Below are positions 46,200 to 57,850 of a stretch of 64,000 bases of DNA, piece after piece; the stretch's first letter is position 1; each line of letters begins with the position of its first letter. The DNA is taken from assembly GCA_963691655.1 (NCBI GenBank), contig OY829326.1, positions 54,367,776 through 54,431,775 of the forward strand. The letters are read 5' to 3'. The notes under the pieces are model-generated. The model was not told where the DNA came from and did no database searches. It worked only from the letters and a program-made list of their open reading frames with translations. The position numbers and the translations under genes were made by a program. Source of the DNA: Toxonevra muliebris. Lineage: Eukaryota; Arthropoda; Insecta; Diptera; Pallopteridae.

Positions 46200-47483
46200 T
46201 TGGAGTATGAATGTATAAACTCGTAATTGTAGCTAACTTCCTATCTATCATACGCGCCATTTTTTTTATATTGACAGCTATTCTATCTCGAAGAGCGCCA
46301 AAAATACTATAAGAATTGATCTGTCAAATAATTTTCATAATTTTACAAAAGTGTTTTACTATAGCTGAAAATGTCGAATTTCGTGCCAACAAAACAACAT
46401 TTGCGGGAAGTTTTAATTTGCTTCTTCCATTTAAAGAAAACCGCAACTGAAGCACATCGTTTACTCACTGAAGCTTATCCTGACTGTGCTATAGACGTTA
46501 GAATGTGTCAGGTGTGGTATGCCCGTTTCAAAAGTGTTGATTTTGAAGTTGAAGACTGGGAACGTTCAGGCGGCCCGAAAAAGTTCGAAGATGAAGAATT
46601 GAAGGCATTACTCGAAGAAGATTCATGTCAAACGCAACATGAACTTGCAGAATCTTTAGGAGTTGATCAATCAACCATTTCTAAACGATTAAAAGCATTG
46701 GGAATGATTCAAAAGCAGGGAAATTGGGTGCCGTACGAATTGAAGCCGAGAGACGTCGAACGACGATTTTTCACATGTGAACTGCTGATTGAACGACAAA
46801 AAAGAAAGGGTTTTCTGCATCGTATTGTGACTGGCGATGAAAAGTGGATACGTTACGATAAACCAAAGCGTAAAAAATCATGGGGACCGCCCGGACATGC
46901 ATCAACATCAACGGCAAAGCCGAACATCCATGGATCCAAGCTCATGCTGTGTATTTGGTGGGATATGAAAGGTGTCGTGTATTATGAGCTGTTGAAACCG
47001 AATGAAACGATCACTGGCGACCGCTACCGACTAAAATTGATGCGTTTGAGCCGAGCATTAAAGGTTAAGAGGCCAGAATATGAGAATAGACACGACGAAG
47101 TTATTCTTCAGCACGACAATGCTCGGCCGCATGTTGCAAGGCAAGTAAAAACATACTTGGAAACGCTGAAATGGGAAGTGCTACCTCACCCGCCGTATTC
47201 TCCAGACATTGCTCCTTCTGATTCCCACTTGTTCCGATCGATGACACATGGCCTGGTTGATCAGCACTTCCGTTCTTTCGAAGAACTCAAAAAATGGGTC
47301 GATTCGTGGATAGCCTCAAAAGATGAGGAGTTCTTTCGACGCGGAATCCGTATGCTACCAGAACGATGGGAAAAGGTTGTGGCTAACGATGGACAATACT
47401 TTAAAGAATAAATTTATAATCACTTTTTCACAATAAATGTTCAAATTACGAAAAAAATATGAGTTTATACATTCATACTCCCA
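46200..47483 (+). mobile_element. Mos1-like mariner, apparently coding-intact
   Basis: A 1284-bp element with inverted ends TTGGAGTATGAATGTATAAA (left) and, read inward, TGGGAGTATGAATGTATAAA (right). TA flanks at 46198-46199 and 47484-47485. The size and single intronless transposase gene fit an autonomous mariner. The left TIR lacks one G relative to the copy at 60090. Confidence 0.93.
46371..47411 (+). CDS. mariner transposase (DD34D), 346 aa
   Basis: This transposase cuts and re-inserts the element at TA dinucleotides. The ORF is full length (346 aa; Mos1 is 345). The N-terminal paired HTH regions are at about residues 5-110 (LREVLICFFHLKKTA; QHELAESLGVDQSTISKRLK). The linker carries WVPYEL (consensus WVPHEL) at 119-124. 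Catalytic Asp lie at 156 (TGDEKW), 249 (LQHDNARPH) and 284 (APSDSHLF), matching the numbering of Mos1, with 34 residues between the last two. YSPDIAP is present at 276-282. No stop or frameshift interrupts it. Several substitutions relative to the sibling copy (SVDFEVEDW for SGDFDVEDR, PSDSHLF for PSDYHLF) may lower activity. Expression depends on the short upstream region inside the element. Confidence 0.93.
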   Translation: MSNFVPTKQHLREVLICFFHLKKTATEAHRLLTEAYPDCAIDVRMCQVWYARFKSVDFEVEDWERSGGPKKFEDEELKALLEEDSCQTQHELAESLGVDQSTISKRLKALGMIQKQGNWVPYELKPRDVERRFFTCELLIERQKRKGFLHRIVTGDEKWIRYDKPKRKKSWGPPGHASTSTAKPNIHGSKLMLCIWWDMKGVVYYELLKPNETITGDRYRLKLMRLSRALKVKRPEYENRHDEVILQHDNARPHVARQVKTYLETLKWEVLPHPPYSPDIAPSDSHLFRSMTHGLVDQHFRSFEELKKWVDSWIASKDEEFFRRGIRMLPERWEKVVANDGQYFKE

Positions 47484-49329
47484 TATGTTGAAATTCGCTG
47501 TTTCCTAGGTTTTCGTTCAATGTCCCAAAAATGGATGGATTTAAGGCTTTGTCATGTTCCGATACCCTAGTTTATATTTAAAACTAATCAATTGTTTCCC
47601 CACATATTCACATCCAATTTTTATACCAAATGCCAGTTTTTGAAAAAAACTTTAAATTTTGGCCAAAGAAGACCCATTAAGAAAAGAAATATGATTTTGC
47701 AGTAGCAGGCAAAAGCTTTCCTTACTAGATTCTCTTTCTATAATAGATTCTCAGACGTTAACATCGAGAAATGCACGGTTATATCCTAAAAACGCAGAAA
47801 AAGCCAAAACATCAGCTCAAAAACCAACCAACTTCAACTGGCTATACCGTAGGCCCAACCAAGCCTTATGGCAAAATCTTATATAAGGTTTTTATTGTTA
47901 GGCCAAGTACTTTTCAGCTACCATAGTTGTTGCGCTGGATCCGATCATGACCCCATATATTGTTGCACAATGTAATTAGTGTGGGTCAAAGAGCAGCTCA
48001 AAGTTGTGAAATTTTTCACAAAATTACGGGATCGTTCGATTTTAGGTTTTTAGTCTGTTGAGTAAAATAATCTGAAAAATAGGTTTTTGATGATATCCTG
48101 CCGAAAGTTCCAGTTTTGCGTTTGCAATTGATCAAGGAAATTCTTGGTGTTATTTTTTAATCAAGATTTGAAAAGCTAAATTTTTGAAAATACGAAAACT
48201 GAAAATTGACAAAACTTGGCAGAGAAAATCTAGAAAATATGTGAAAATATGTTCCTGGATTTTTTTTTCCAATTTTAGAAGGCACCTTTCTTAATCGGAA
48301 TATGAAAAAACATCCTCCGTTTTTGGAAAATAATTCAATTTGAAAACCGGTCTGAGCACGATTTTTTCAACTAAAATTGTATGAAACTTTTTTTGTTAAC
48401 CCTAAAAGTATGCAATCATGCTGAAGAATGACTAAAAGTGTAACAATTCAGAAGTTACATTTATTAATATCACTTTTATTCCAACATTAAAGATTAAAGA
48501 CATTAAACAATATCACCATAACTAAATAAATTAAATTTGTTGAAGATCAAATCGCCCATTCTCCCATTAAGCGTGCTAAATATAACAAAAATTTTACTTT
48601 TAAGCTTAGTTTGTGGCGAAACCTAAACAAACTGATTGAAACTGACTTTAGATTTGAGTTTAGTGACCCAAAATTTAATACCGCACGGAATTTCATAAAA
48701 ATCAGAGCGCTCCTTCTAATTTTGTCTCGTCGTTGTATGAGATCAAATCACTGTGCGGTGGTTCGACAATTTGTGAAAAAGGAAATTCTACTCCAAAAAA
48801 TTAGAGCTGATAAGTTCTAGGTCTTTTTAATGATTCTGAAGATGATTTACTGTTCAAGTGTCATCATTTGGCTTAATTCAAATAGCTCATATATTTTGTA
48901 TCGTTGCAGGCAGATGCGGATGTACTGACAGCATTTTTGAGACTAAAACTTCAGCGTTGCGCAGTTTTTTACTTTTTTTGGTTAGCGGGTTAGAATTGAT
49001 TTACTTCAACTGATGTCCTCATAATCATATTCCGTTAAAGCTTCCCTTAAGTCGCCCTCCTCTACGCATTAGACCACCACCGTGGCTGTAACAGACTACC
49101 TTCCTATCCTGAGCTAAGAGCGCTCAATATGACTCGTGCGCTTACTACTTATTCTAGTGTCGGCATAAAACTCTCATCATTGGTAGTTATTGCCCCATCT
49201 CAGCGCTATACATTAGGATGGGAAGAATGAGAAACTTATAGAGTGTTATTTTCATCGGCAGAAAGCTGTTCATCTTAATTGCCTATTCTTTCTTATGGAG
49301 TGGAATATTTCCGCTGGACCCCCAGCCTG

Positions 49330-49382
49330 GACCAATGTGTTATACGAACCATGCCGATAATGGTTCGTATAACACATTGGTC
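49330..49382. repeat. Perfect 23-bp hairpin with 7-nt loop
   Basis: Arms 49330-49352 and 49360-49382 are perfectly complementary (caatgtgttatacgaacc / ggttcgtataacacattg) around the loop gccgata. It lies in a decayed, somewhat GC-richer region at 48.9-49.7 kb that contains no intact ORF. It is the second mismatch-free palindrome in the window. Confidence 0.9.
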
Positions 49383-50999
49383 ATTTTATGAGGCACAATG
49401 TTGCTGTGGTGGTTGGGGTAGATTTTGATATCACCGACTCTTGACATTCTGGGAATGTCAATCCAACATCAATGATTTTCATAAGAATTATCACATTCTT
49501 CTCGGGTTGAATGAAGCAAACAAGGCTTCGGGTTAGAAAATGTTTCGATTACGAAAATGCTTCAAGTCCATTAAGCTCCGCACGATATACACCACATATA
49601 TCTGACCAAAAATAGAGTTTGATTTACATAAATGGAAATAGATTCACGAATTCAGCTAGTGCTTCTGTAAGCATTCCACAAGCGCACGGCATTCCAACCA
49701 GTTCCAGTTCGCAAGTATTCTAGAAATATTTCTCCCAATAAATTAAACTTTAAAAGCCACTTACTCTTCTTTTTCAAATCAACATATGGCTCTGCATTTT
49801 AAAGAGTCAATTAAAAAAATATCGATACTTCTCATAGTACATAATGATCCGAAATAAAAGACTTGTTAAACTGAGCGAAAAAATGAACCTCTCTTCCTCG
49901 TCATTTCACATTTTTGCAATTTTGCAAATACTTTCTAGTTTGATTAAATTAAACATTTTTTTTTTTTATCAACACCAGCAACTTGAAAACAAAAGACTTA
50001 AGTTGCAAACTTTTCACAATTTTTGAAGCAGAAGAAAAATATTTTCAAGCCAAAATAATTTATAAATATTCTCAGCACGTTTTACTCCAGTTTCACTTTT
50101 ACGCTAGTGCCATAAAATGGCATTAAGCCAAAGTTAGTGTGGCATCATAATCATGCACATACACACACTTACAAACAAACAAATAAATATGTGCAAACAA
50201 ATACTTATACATAAAAGCTTGTATATATACATATGTAACTATGGCACTGATATGCCAAATAATTTCACAGAAAAATTATAATAATTGCTTATGACCTTGG
50301 TATAATTTTGTAGTTGTTATTTTCGTTGTTATAGTTGTAGTTATTGTTGCATGCAATTATATAATAAAAAAACTAAAAAAAAAAAAATTGTAGAAGAAAA
50401 AAAAAAATATAGAATTTAATTTAATTAAATTTGAAGCAAATAAAAAAAAACTAATAAATCATGCGCATGCGCAAAACTACAAATTCATACTTTAACAAGT
50501 ACAAATTGTTCTAGTTTTTTTTGATTTTTTTTGTTTGTTTTTATTAACTTATATAGCATGACAATGAAGTTTCTAAGTTTCTATACATAAAAACTTGTAC
50601 TTGTCTGTTTACATATAATTGAAGAAGATGTTATACGTAGATAAATAACTAAAGTGTATATATGTGTGTCTATAGTAGAGCAAAGTAGAAAAAGAAAACT
50701 TGAATTACGACAAGCACACACACACACACTTGTGTGCTTAGACACATATGACTCACTCAAAGCTGTGGCACATGCATTGACTCTTCTGGCAATAATCATC
50801 AAAATGTAGGATTAGAAATGTGAATATTCCATTTTTTTTTTTAATATAAAATTTTATGTTTTTAAAAATATAAAATGTTCAAAATTTTGCACGTACTTTG
50901 AATTAAACTTCAAAAAGGCGTTACACATTTTTCCCGCCTTTATTTGAAAACACATACATTTTTGACATTCCAGCTTGAACAACTTTGCCCCTCATTTAG

Positions 51000-51026
51000 T
51001 TTTTTTTTTTTTTTTTTTTTTTTTTT
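51000..51026. repeat. Poly(T)27 tract
   Basis: Twenty-seven consecutive T. It could be the reverse-complement tail of an old retroposed sequence, but nothing recognisable adjoins it. The region 49.7-51.8 kb otherwise shows AT-rich DNA with CA repeats (about 50715) and no gene. Confidence 0.85.
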
Positions 51027-51835
51027 GTATTGCTTAGTCATCATCATAAGCAATTTGTCATCACTGGAAACAATATCAGCAACATATCAAATAGTGAGAG
51101 AAAAAAAAAATAAATCATATTTTTATTTGCAATTTTTACGCATTTTTAACGCTGCGTGTTTATTAGACACACACAAAAACAAAGTAGGTATGTAAGTGAA
51201 TAAGAACGAAAAAGAAAACTAAACCACTGGGGAATTTTTGCATGATCAATCATCTTCTTCAACTATTTATATCAATGATGATAGTGCGCATTTATAAAAA
51301 TTATTATTTGTTACAGTTTTTTTCCTGTTGTTGTAGTTTTTTTTTTTACTTTCATTTTATGCATACATATGCTCAACGTTTATCATGACAAATGACTGTT
51401 CATTGATCGAAAGTTAAAAGGCTGAAGACAGGACATGCTTATATGTTTGTTTAAATATTATAAGGATACGTGCACGCCCTGTGAAATTGCTTTGGTGATC
51501 CATCATACAGAGCGTTCAAAAAACATATACACACATAAGTGTGTACAATTTTCATTATGAAGCGTACCTACTTATATATGGACGTGCATTTTGTTATTTA
51601 AAAATTGAATCAAAAGGGTAGGGCAAGTAGGGTAGTAGCCATGAAGATTTAAGCAAAATCAAAGCAACTACTTGGAGATTGTAGCTTAAGTTAAACTACT
51701 TGAAGGTAACTACTAATCTAGTAGGTGTATTTACTATAACTTCCAGACTTTCTATTGGTAATCTATACATTTATTAGTATATTCTTATTAGCTAAGGATT
51801 AAAGGTACGAAGAACTTAACTTATAATGAAACGAT

Positions 51836-52117
51836 CTCTATAGTCTAGTGGGTAGTGAGCTAGACTTTCATTCGGGAAGTTCGGGTTCTATTACCGTTTC
51901 CGTCTGATGGTTAATTCTCATAACCTTCTTATATTCATTATCAATTATAAGAGAATGTTCAGTTACATACCTTGGTTGGTAATGGCAAAACCATCAAGCT
52001 GATAAAAATTGCCACACCGCCGTTCTGAATCGGTGTTAAACTGTAGGTCCAACTATGTGGTATCACAACGGGCCGCTCAGATCTAAGTTTGTTTTTCGAC
52101 AGCCACTCCAACCTAAC
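51836..52117 (+). mobile_element. tRNA-derived SINE, family 1, with head
   Basis: A head resembling a tRNA (tagtctagtgggtagtgagc as A-box region; ggaagttcgggttctatta as B-box region, with TTTCA at the anticodon position as in tRNA-Glu) is followed by the body. The body comprises cttatattcattatcaatta, ggttggtaatggcaaaacca, accgccgttctgaatcgg, taaactgtaggtccaactat and ccactccaaccta. The tRNA-Glu ancestry is an inference from the resemblance. It directly abuts the GC-rich block at 52140. Confidence 0.75.
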
Positions 52118-52139
52118 CTTTTCCTTTTTTTTTTTTTTT

Positions 52140-53403
52140 ATGCCCTGCCGGTACTCTTGAAGCTGTCTTGGGTGTAGTAGCATCCAAGGTCGCTGTCTAC
52201 TGTAAGTCAAATATGGTCCGCTGTTTTGATGCCATATTGACTATTGCTTCTGTTGGCGTGCCTGTGTGGCCAATCGACTTCTGTTGCTCGCGTGCGGTTG
52301 TGCTACTTGCTGTAGCTACACCTGTCGCCTTATTGTCGATCTTCTGACACGTTTTCCTGGTATCGTCCTGATCCAGTTCAATGAGCATCCTCACGCTGCT
52401 GCTTTTTTCATCAGGCTCCTTCCGGATTCCTCTGGCGATCGCGTTAGTCTTCAGCCCTTGAATGGGTCAAAGTTCTCGTATTCATTTACATCTGTGTTTT
52501 TGTGTTTGTTTGTAAAGATTGTGATTGGGTCTCCCTTCGTTGCCGCTATCTCGGTCCGAAAGTACAGTCGCCTTAATGACCCCGTGGTTATCTATGCAAG
52601 CAGTAAGGCCACGCAAGGGTTGACGCAGGACCTTATGGGTACCTGCGTTCAGAGCCAGGTCAGCGTAATCGGGAACATAGCCAGCCGAGCCTCAACCACC
52701 ACCGTAGTGGTGACGTACCTCAAACGTACAACGAGGCCTGCCAAGGTTTTACCGGGACGGAGGCAGCTGGGACATTAGCCGGACAGCCATTTCCTCTAGA
52801 TTTCACTCCGCTAACTAAGGTGCCCGAATACCACAGCCGTCAGCTCGTATCTTCTAGATCAAAATCTTGGTTCCAGTACCATTTCGTCAGAATCCTACTG
52901 GACTCCGATTCCGACGTCCATTGCTCGCATAGTATCGAAAATGTGAACCAGCCGCCTGCACTTACCCAAGCCCTTCGACCCATAGGTCGAAGCCGGGCAG
53001 CGACTGACGGTGTAGCACACATTCCCGTCACTATCTGCTGTCGTGGTTCGCGAAGTTTCCGAACACTTGTATCCGTCACTAGACATTGCCATCATGACCC
53101 ACATGACAGTGTCATAGGATAACCCAGTGTTGAAATACGCGTGTCCGAATTCTGCAACGATGTCCCACGGTGCCACCCCGGGGTGGGGAGCACTTACGCC
53201 AAGGACGGTGCCTGCTCGTCCTGTCGCAGATCTTCATTGGGTATTGTGGCCTTTTAAGACACACCCTCCACTTCTGCCGCTCTTGGTCGGGGACTGCTTA
53301 TTGGGTATTCGCAGCAAACCGACATCACTGCCGGCCGTTCAGCTATTCGCCACCCGCTGACCCCCACAGTAGCCTAGAGCTCAGCCTTGTGAACCTAACC
53401 CAA
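52140..53403. mobile_element. GC-rich unclassified repeat block, probably retroelement-derived
   Basis: About 1.26 kb is far more GC-rich than the surroundings. It is entered through a T-rich run (52118-52139) and left through a (CCTAA)n array. Open frames of 60-170 codons occur on both strands (for example plus 52266-52778; minus 52895-53176), but none shows a motif I recognise. The T-run could be the poly(A) tail of a minus-strand retroelement; alternatively (CCTAA)n could be the tail of a plus-strand one. Sharp composition and simple-sequence ends argue for a mobile origin. Confidence 0.45.
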
Positions 53404-53458
53404 CCTAACCTAACCTAACCTAACCTAACCTAACCTAACCTAACCTAACCTAACCTAA
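53404..53458. repeat. (CCTAA)11 array
   Basis: Eleven perfect CCTAA pentamers, i.e. TTAGG on the minus strand, preceded by imperfect copies. TTAGG is the canonical insect telomere repeat, but flies lack it. SINE tails in this window also end in 'aacctaacc', so the array is best read as an expanded retroelement tail. Confidence 0.9.
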
Positions 53459-53460
53459 CT

Positions 53461-56400
53461 TAATAATAATACTTGTATTTAGTTGATAGTTAGCTTCTAT
53501 AAAGCTAATTTGGCGCTGAGGCACAGAATATTTGAAAAAAAAAATCCTGAAAATCATGGCCTGTATTTAATGAAGCTTATGAGATATTCTAAATTCTAAA
53601 ATACATATGTCAAAAATATAAATCGGAAAAATTAAGCAATATGAGGCTTAACAAGGCAATAAAAAGCATTGAAAATGGGAATGGATAAAGAGGCAAAGTC
53701 TATAGCAAAAGCACCAAGCACCTTCTATGCTTAGATTCATGACACTCAAAACAATACTTTACAATTAAACTCAGTAGCGAGAAGGAATGGAACCCTTTCA
53801 TTAACCTTAAACAGTAAACAGCAGAGAACATGCTGCTTGCCCTTTTTCAAAGCGTGTTGAATACTAGCAATCTTCCAACATGCTGGTAGACCCTGAGGCT
53901 TCCGACGGGTTAGTGGATAGACTCCCAGTTTATAAGAAATAATTATAAACATAATAAACACAGAGACATTTATGGAGAAGGGTTTGGTTTTATACCCGAA
54001 ATCATTCTTTGAGTTCGATAGTGCTAGGGAGTATAATATTTCCAGCAAACATTCAGCTTTGATTTACTTTTTATTTTATGAACTCTTTGGCTTTTCCATT
54101 TTGAAGTGATGCATAAAAAGAAGTGCATTCCCTTCAGATATATTTTTTTCTTTTTTTGAAGATTTTTATTCACGTTTTTACATAAAAATGTTTAATTTTA
54201 ACCAACCCAATATTATTAAAAAGAAGATAGTTTTTTTTTATTAAAAAAAAAAATAACTATACACTCAAATCGATATATTAATAATATCCACACATTATAA
54301 CAATATTTTCTTGAAAAAAATTCAATTACGTGTGAATGAAAATATTTAAATTTTTATATGTTTGATAAAAATTTTGTGTTACCAATGTTTTTTATTATTG
54401 CCAATTTAACAAATTTATATGTAAATATTATTTTAATCAACGAACTGCTGCCAAAAAAAAATATATAGCAACGCGACGAGCGTCAAACGTCAATGAATGA
54501 CAACATAGAGCAAGCCAAAAACGCAAGCAGCTCAAGTTTTAGAAAACGGCAGCAACAGTAACAACAATATAGGAGTTTCATGGGATGGTTAATAGCAACT
54601 TCATCACCAGCAACAGCAGTAACGGCAGCCAGCAATACATAACGCAACACAAATTTGAGACTATCAAATTTCAATTAGGCAGCAAGAAAGATAAAAGATT
54701 TAAAAATATTTAAATATTTATGCAGCAAAAGTAACTGATGATGGAAGATTTGCATTTCAAGATGGAAACAGAGGCAAGTAAAAAAAAAAAAAATAAAAAA
54801 AATAAAATGAATATAAAAGTGATTAAAATCAAATTTATGCGATCGTGGGAAATTCATGTAAGGTAATAAACCAGATTTTTTTTTCGTCTCAATTGAAGCT
54901 AAAACAAATCAGGGATTAAGCACATCATTAAACAATTAAGTAAGAGAAGAATAGACAGTGAATCTTTATTGAATTGTGTACTTATGGAGATATAAAAATA
55001 TTTAATAAAAAAAATAAACAAAATAAAAGATTATTGTTTGTTATAGTTGGCATAGAATCGTGTGTCTCCATATAAGTTGCATTGGCGAATTGAAGCAGAG
55101 TACATGTTTCAACAACATAAAATAAACTTAAGCACAATTTAACTTAATTTTAATTTGTGTGCTTGGTTGAAAACTGATGCTAACTAATATTTTAGTTGCT
55201 GTTATTTATGTTATAGCTGCAACGATAGCAGCAGCTGCTACTTCTAAGGCTATTGCTGCTCCTCAGACTATTACTGCTCCGAATGCTATTTGCTATTGCT
55301 GCTGCTGCTGATGATGATGATGATAATAGAGATGATGATAAAGGTGATGGTTAATGCTAATTGCATTGCTAAATGCAATTCAATACACAATGAACACAGC
55401 AAAATCCAAAACAAATCCAAATCTAATTTTTCTATCTCAATTCAATGTTAACAAATATGTTAGTGCAAAAAAAACAAAAAAATAATAACAATATTGTTTC
55501 AATGTTAAATTCCACAAGGCACAACTATACAAGGGACGATGGAAGTAGGGGAAGGCGGTAACCAAAGCATGCAGGTGTGGGTAAACGGACACTGCGCATC
55601 TCTGTTTTTATGGCGGTGATTTTTTTTTGTAATTTAATTTGTCACGTGTAATCATAAATGAAAATAACAACAAAACGACAAAACAGCAACTTATAAGTAG
55701 ATGAGCATCTGTAGCAACAACAACAACAGCAACAACGAAAATACATTGCAACAGCATCAATAACAATATATCAACAAATTGTTAATTCGCTCTAGCAAAA
55801 CAGATATTCTTAATCATGTAACAACAAATCTTCATGGCAAAACAATTTAATTTAATATTTTTTGTTTTGTTTTCTAAATTCTCTATTTTATTATATTATT
55901 TATTTAAGGTTTTGTAATTTTTTTTTTTGTAATTTTATCAATAATTTTTTATGCAATGTATGTATGTATGTTTGTATATATTCGTGCAGATCTAGAACTA
56001 ATGAGTTGGTTTTATATAATTTGCAATTATTCGCAAAATGGCAGGTGGCATTTTTTTTTTTTTTAATACTTATAAATTATCCAATCTACTTGATGCAATG
56101 AAAAATAACTAACAATCCTAGTTATTAGATAACAAAGATTTATATTTATTAAGAATTTTGTGCATGAATTCTTTTTATGCCCATATACCTGTGCATAGTA
56201 AGGTGACTATTTTTTTCTTTGTATTTCCATGTCTATAGTACTTGTATTTTGAAAAGATTCATCCACATTGTTTTAAGTTTTATCACCGATTTTTCATAGC
56301 TCTAATTGTACTTTAGATAGAAAATATATCACAAGATTAAAAACTTTCTTGATGTTAGCATTGGGCAACTTCCCATTGGCAATATTTGTCGCAGGAACAA

Positions 56401-56790
56401 ATATGTACTGCTTTGTTGCTCGTGTGCAAATTTGTCTTTAGTGATTAAAATTACTCTCGTTCTCTCTATAGTTTTTTAATTTTTTATGGACAATAGCGAT
56501 TTGGGCTCTCCGACAACTGACGTTGTTGTTGTTGTGAAAAAGCTCAGACGAAAATTTATTTACAAGGGCCTTAGAATTAAACTATTATTTGTTTTTGGAT
56601 AAATATACTGGAAGCAAGTAAACTCGTCGAAAATTTTATCGTAATATCTGTGATAAAAAAGTAAAACAACCTATGTCGAATTAAGATGGAAAATATTTTA
56701 TGATATATAGTTTAGATTATAAATATCAAATTGCACCGAGTTTTTAAATTACATTTGAAATTATATATAATTTCAAGAATGGTATTTGAT
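53461..56790. other. Non-coding stretch without recognised elements
   Basis: AT-rich sequence with poly(A/T) runs, CAA/CAG-rich patches (about 54490-54640, 55700-55760), a GCT/GAT microsatellite (about 55285-55325) and a short GTAT run (about 55957-55975). No ORF here looks coding. It may include regulatory DNA upstream of knrl, but I cannot point to sites. Confidence 0.4.
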
Positions 56791-56794
56791 TTAA

Positions 56795-57515
56795 GAGGGT
56801 ATTCTACCCGAGATGGTGCGAAATATCGATGTTTTCAAATCGTTGTTAATTAAAGCTTTTCAATATTTTTTATTCCAGGTTTTTTGCAAGTTTTTCTATA
56901 GGTTTTTGCAATAATTTTCGTTTTTAATGTTAAAAATATCTTTGTTAATAATGGTTCATTCGATGCCTCGAACTTGAGCCTGCCGAAAATAGTTGCTCCA
57001 TGGTGTATCATGTCCACCGGTTTAAATATTCTGAAACACAAAATGTAACCCATTTTGTAATCGTGAGACTTCCTGCTATCGCCTCATCTAGGGAATAAGA
57101 AACAAAAATTGTTCTTCAATTTAAATCAGACGTTTGAAAAAAATGACGATTTTTTGCCCTGTTTTTGTTTATATTTTGCATTAAAAACATTAGTTAAACA
57201 AATGATTTCTGCCATAATCCTAGATAAGGCCATACCTATACATTTGCTTAGTAGCCTTGTAAAATTTCAAGTCAATTGGACAAGTGGTTGGTTTTTAGTG
57301 AATCGTGTCCACCGTCCCGAAAAAAATGGTTTCGAGAAAAACGAGTTTAAAGATTTACAAAACATGGTACTTACAAATGATGTAACTTACGGTTAATCAG
57401 CGATTCCAGGACCATACATTGCCCCCTCTTCTTTCTCATAAAACTCGTTGTCTACATCAAAAATATTAAATAAAAAAAAATCGATTTTTCGGGCCATCTC
57501 GGGTACAATACCCCC
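56795..57515. mobile_element. 721-bp MITE with TTAA-like target
   Basis: The left end, GAGGGTATTCTACCCGAGAT, and the right end read inward, GGGGGTATTGTACCCGAGAT, stay similar for about 36 bp, to AAATCGAT. Flanks are TTAA (left) and TAAA (right), so a piggyBac-like origin with one mutated target is likely. The interior has tttcgagaaaaacgagtttaa, an inverted relative of the motif in the element at 29357. Short ORFs inside are not transposases. Confidence 0.7.
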
Positions 57516-57590
57516 TAAACATAAAGTCTTTTGAAACACTCCAAAGTTTACATAAACTTTTAAATCAAACTCGGCTGATCAGAAAATAAA

Positions 57591-57850
57591 CTTAGTTTGT
57601 TATTAGTGTGTTGGACTGCTACGCAGAGGTGCCCGGGTTCATATCTCGGCACGTTCAAAAATCAAAAATGGAAAGTACAAATTTTCCTATAGTACACGGC
57701 ACCACCTCTTGGCTGCCAATGGCAAACCTCCAAAAGTAAAAAAATGCCTATGAAAAGCTTTTCACTTCATCGTTTGGATTCGGCATAAAACTGTAGGTCC
57801 GTTCCACTGGCACTCCATGGACTGTTGCGCCATAATACTTGATAGTAGTA
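57591..57850 (+). mobile_element. tRNA-derived SINE, family 2
   Basis: The head attagtgtgttggactgcta and gcccgggttcatatctcgg gives an A-box remnant and a B-box (GGTTCATATC). GGACTGCTA at the anticodon arm recalls tRNA-Ser(GCT). The body has gccaatggcaaacctccaaa and ttggattcggcataaaactg followed by taggtccgtt, homologous to the body of family 1 although the heads differ. It ends near a TAGTAG run. Confidence 0.7.

Noticed and set aside
53404..53458. Interstitial telomere
   Set aside because: Flies do not use TTAGG telomeres, and SINE tails in this window already end in the same pentamer.
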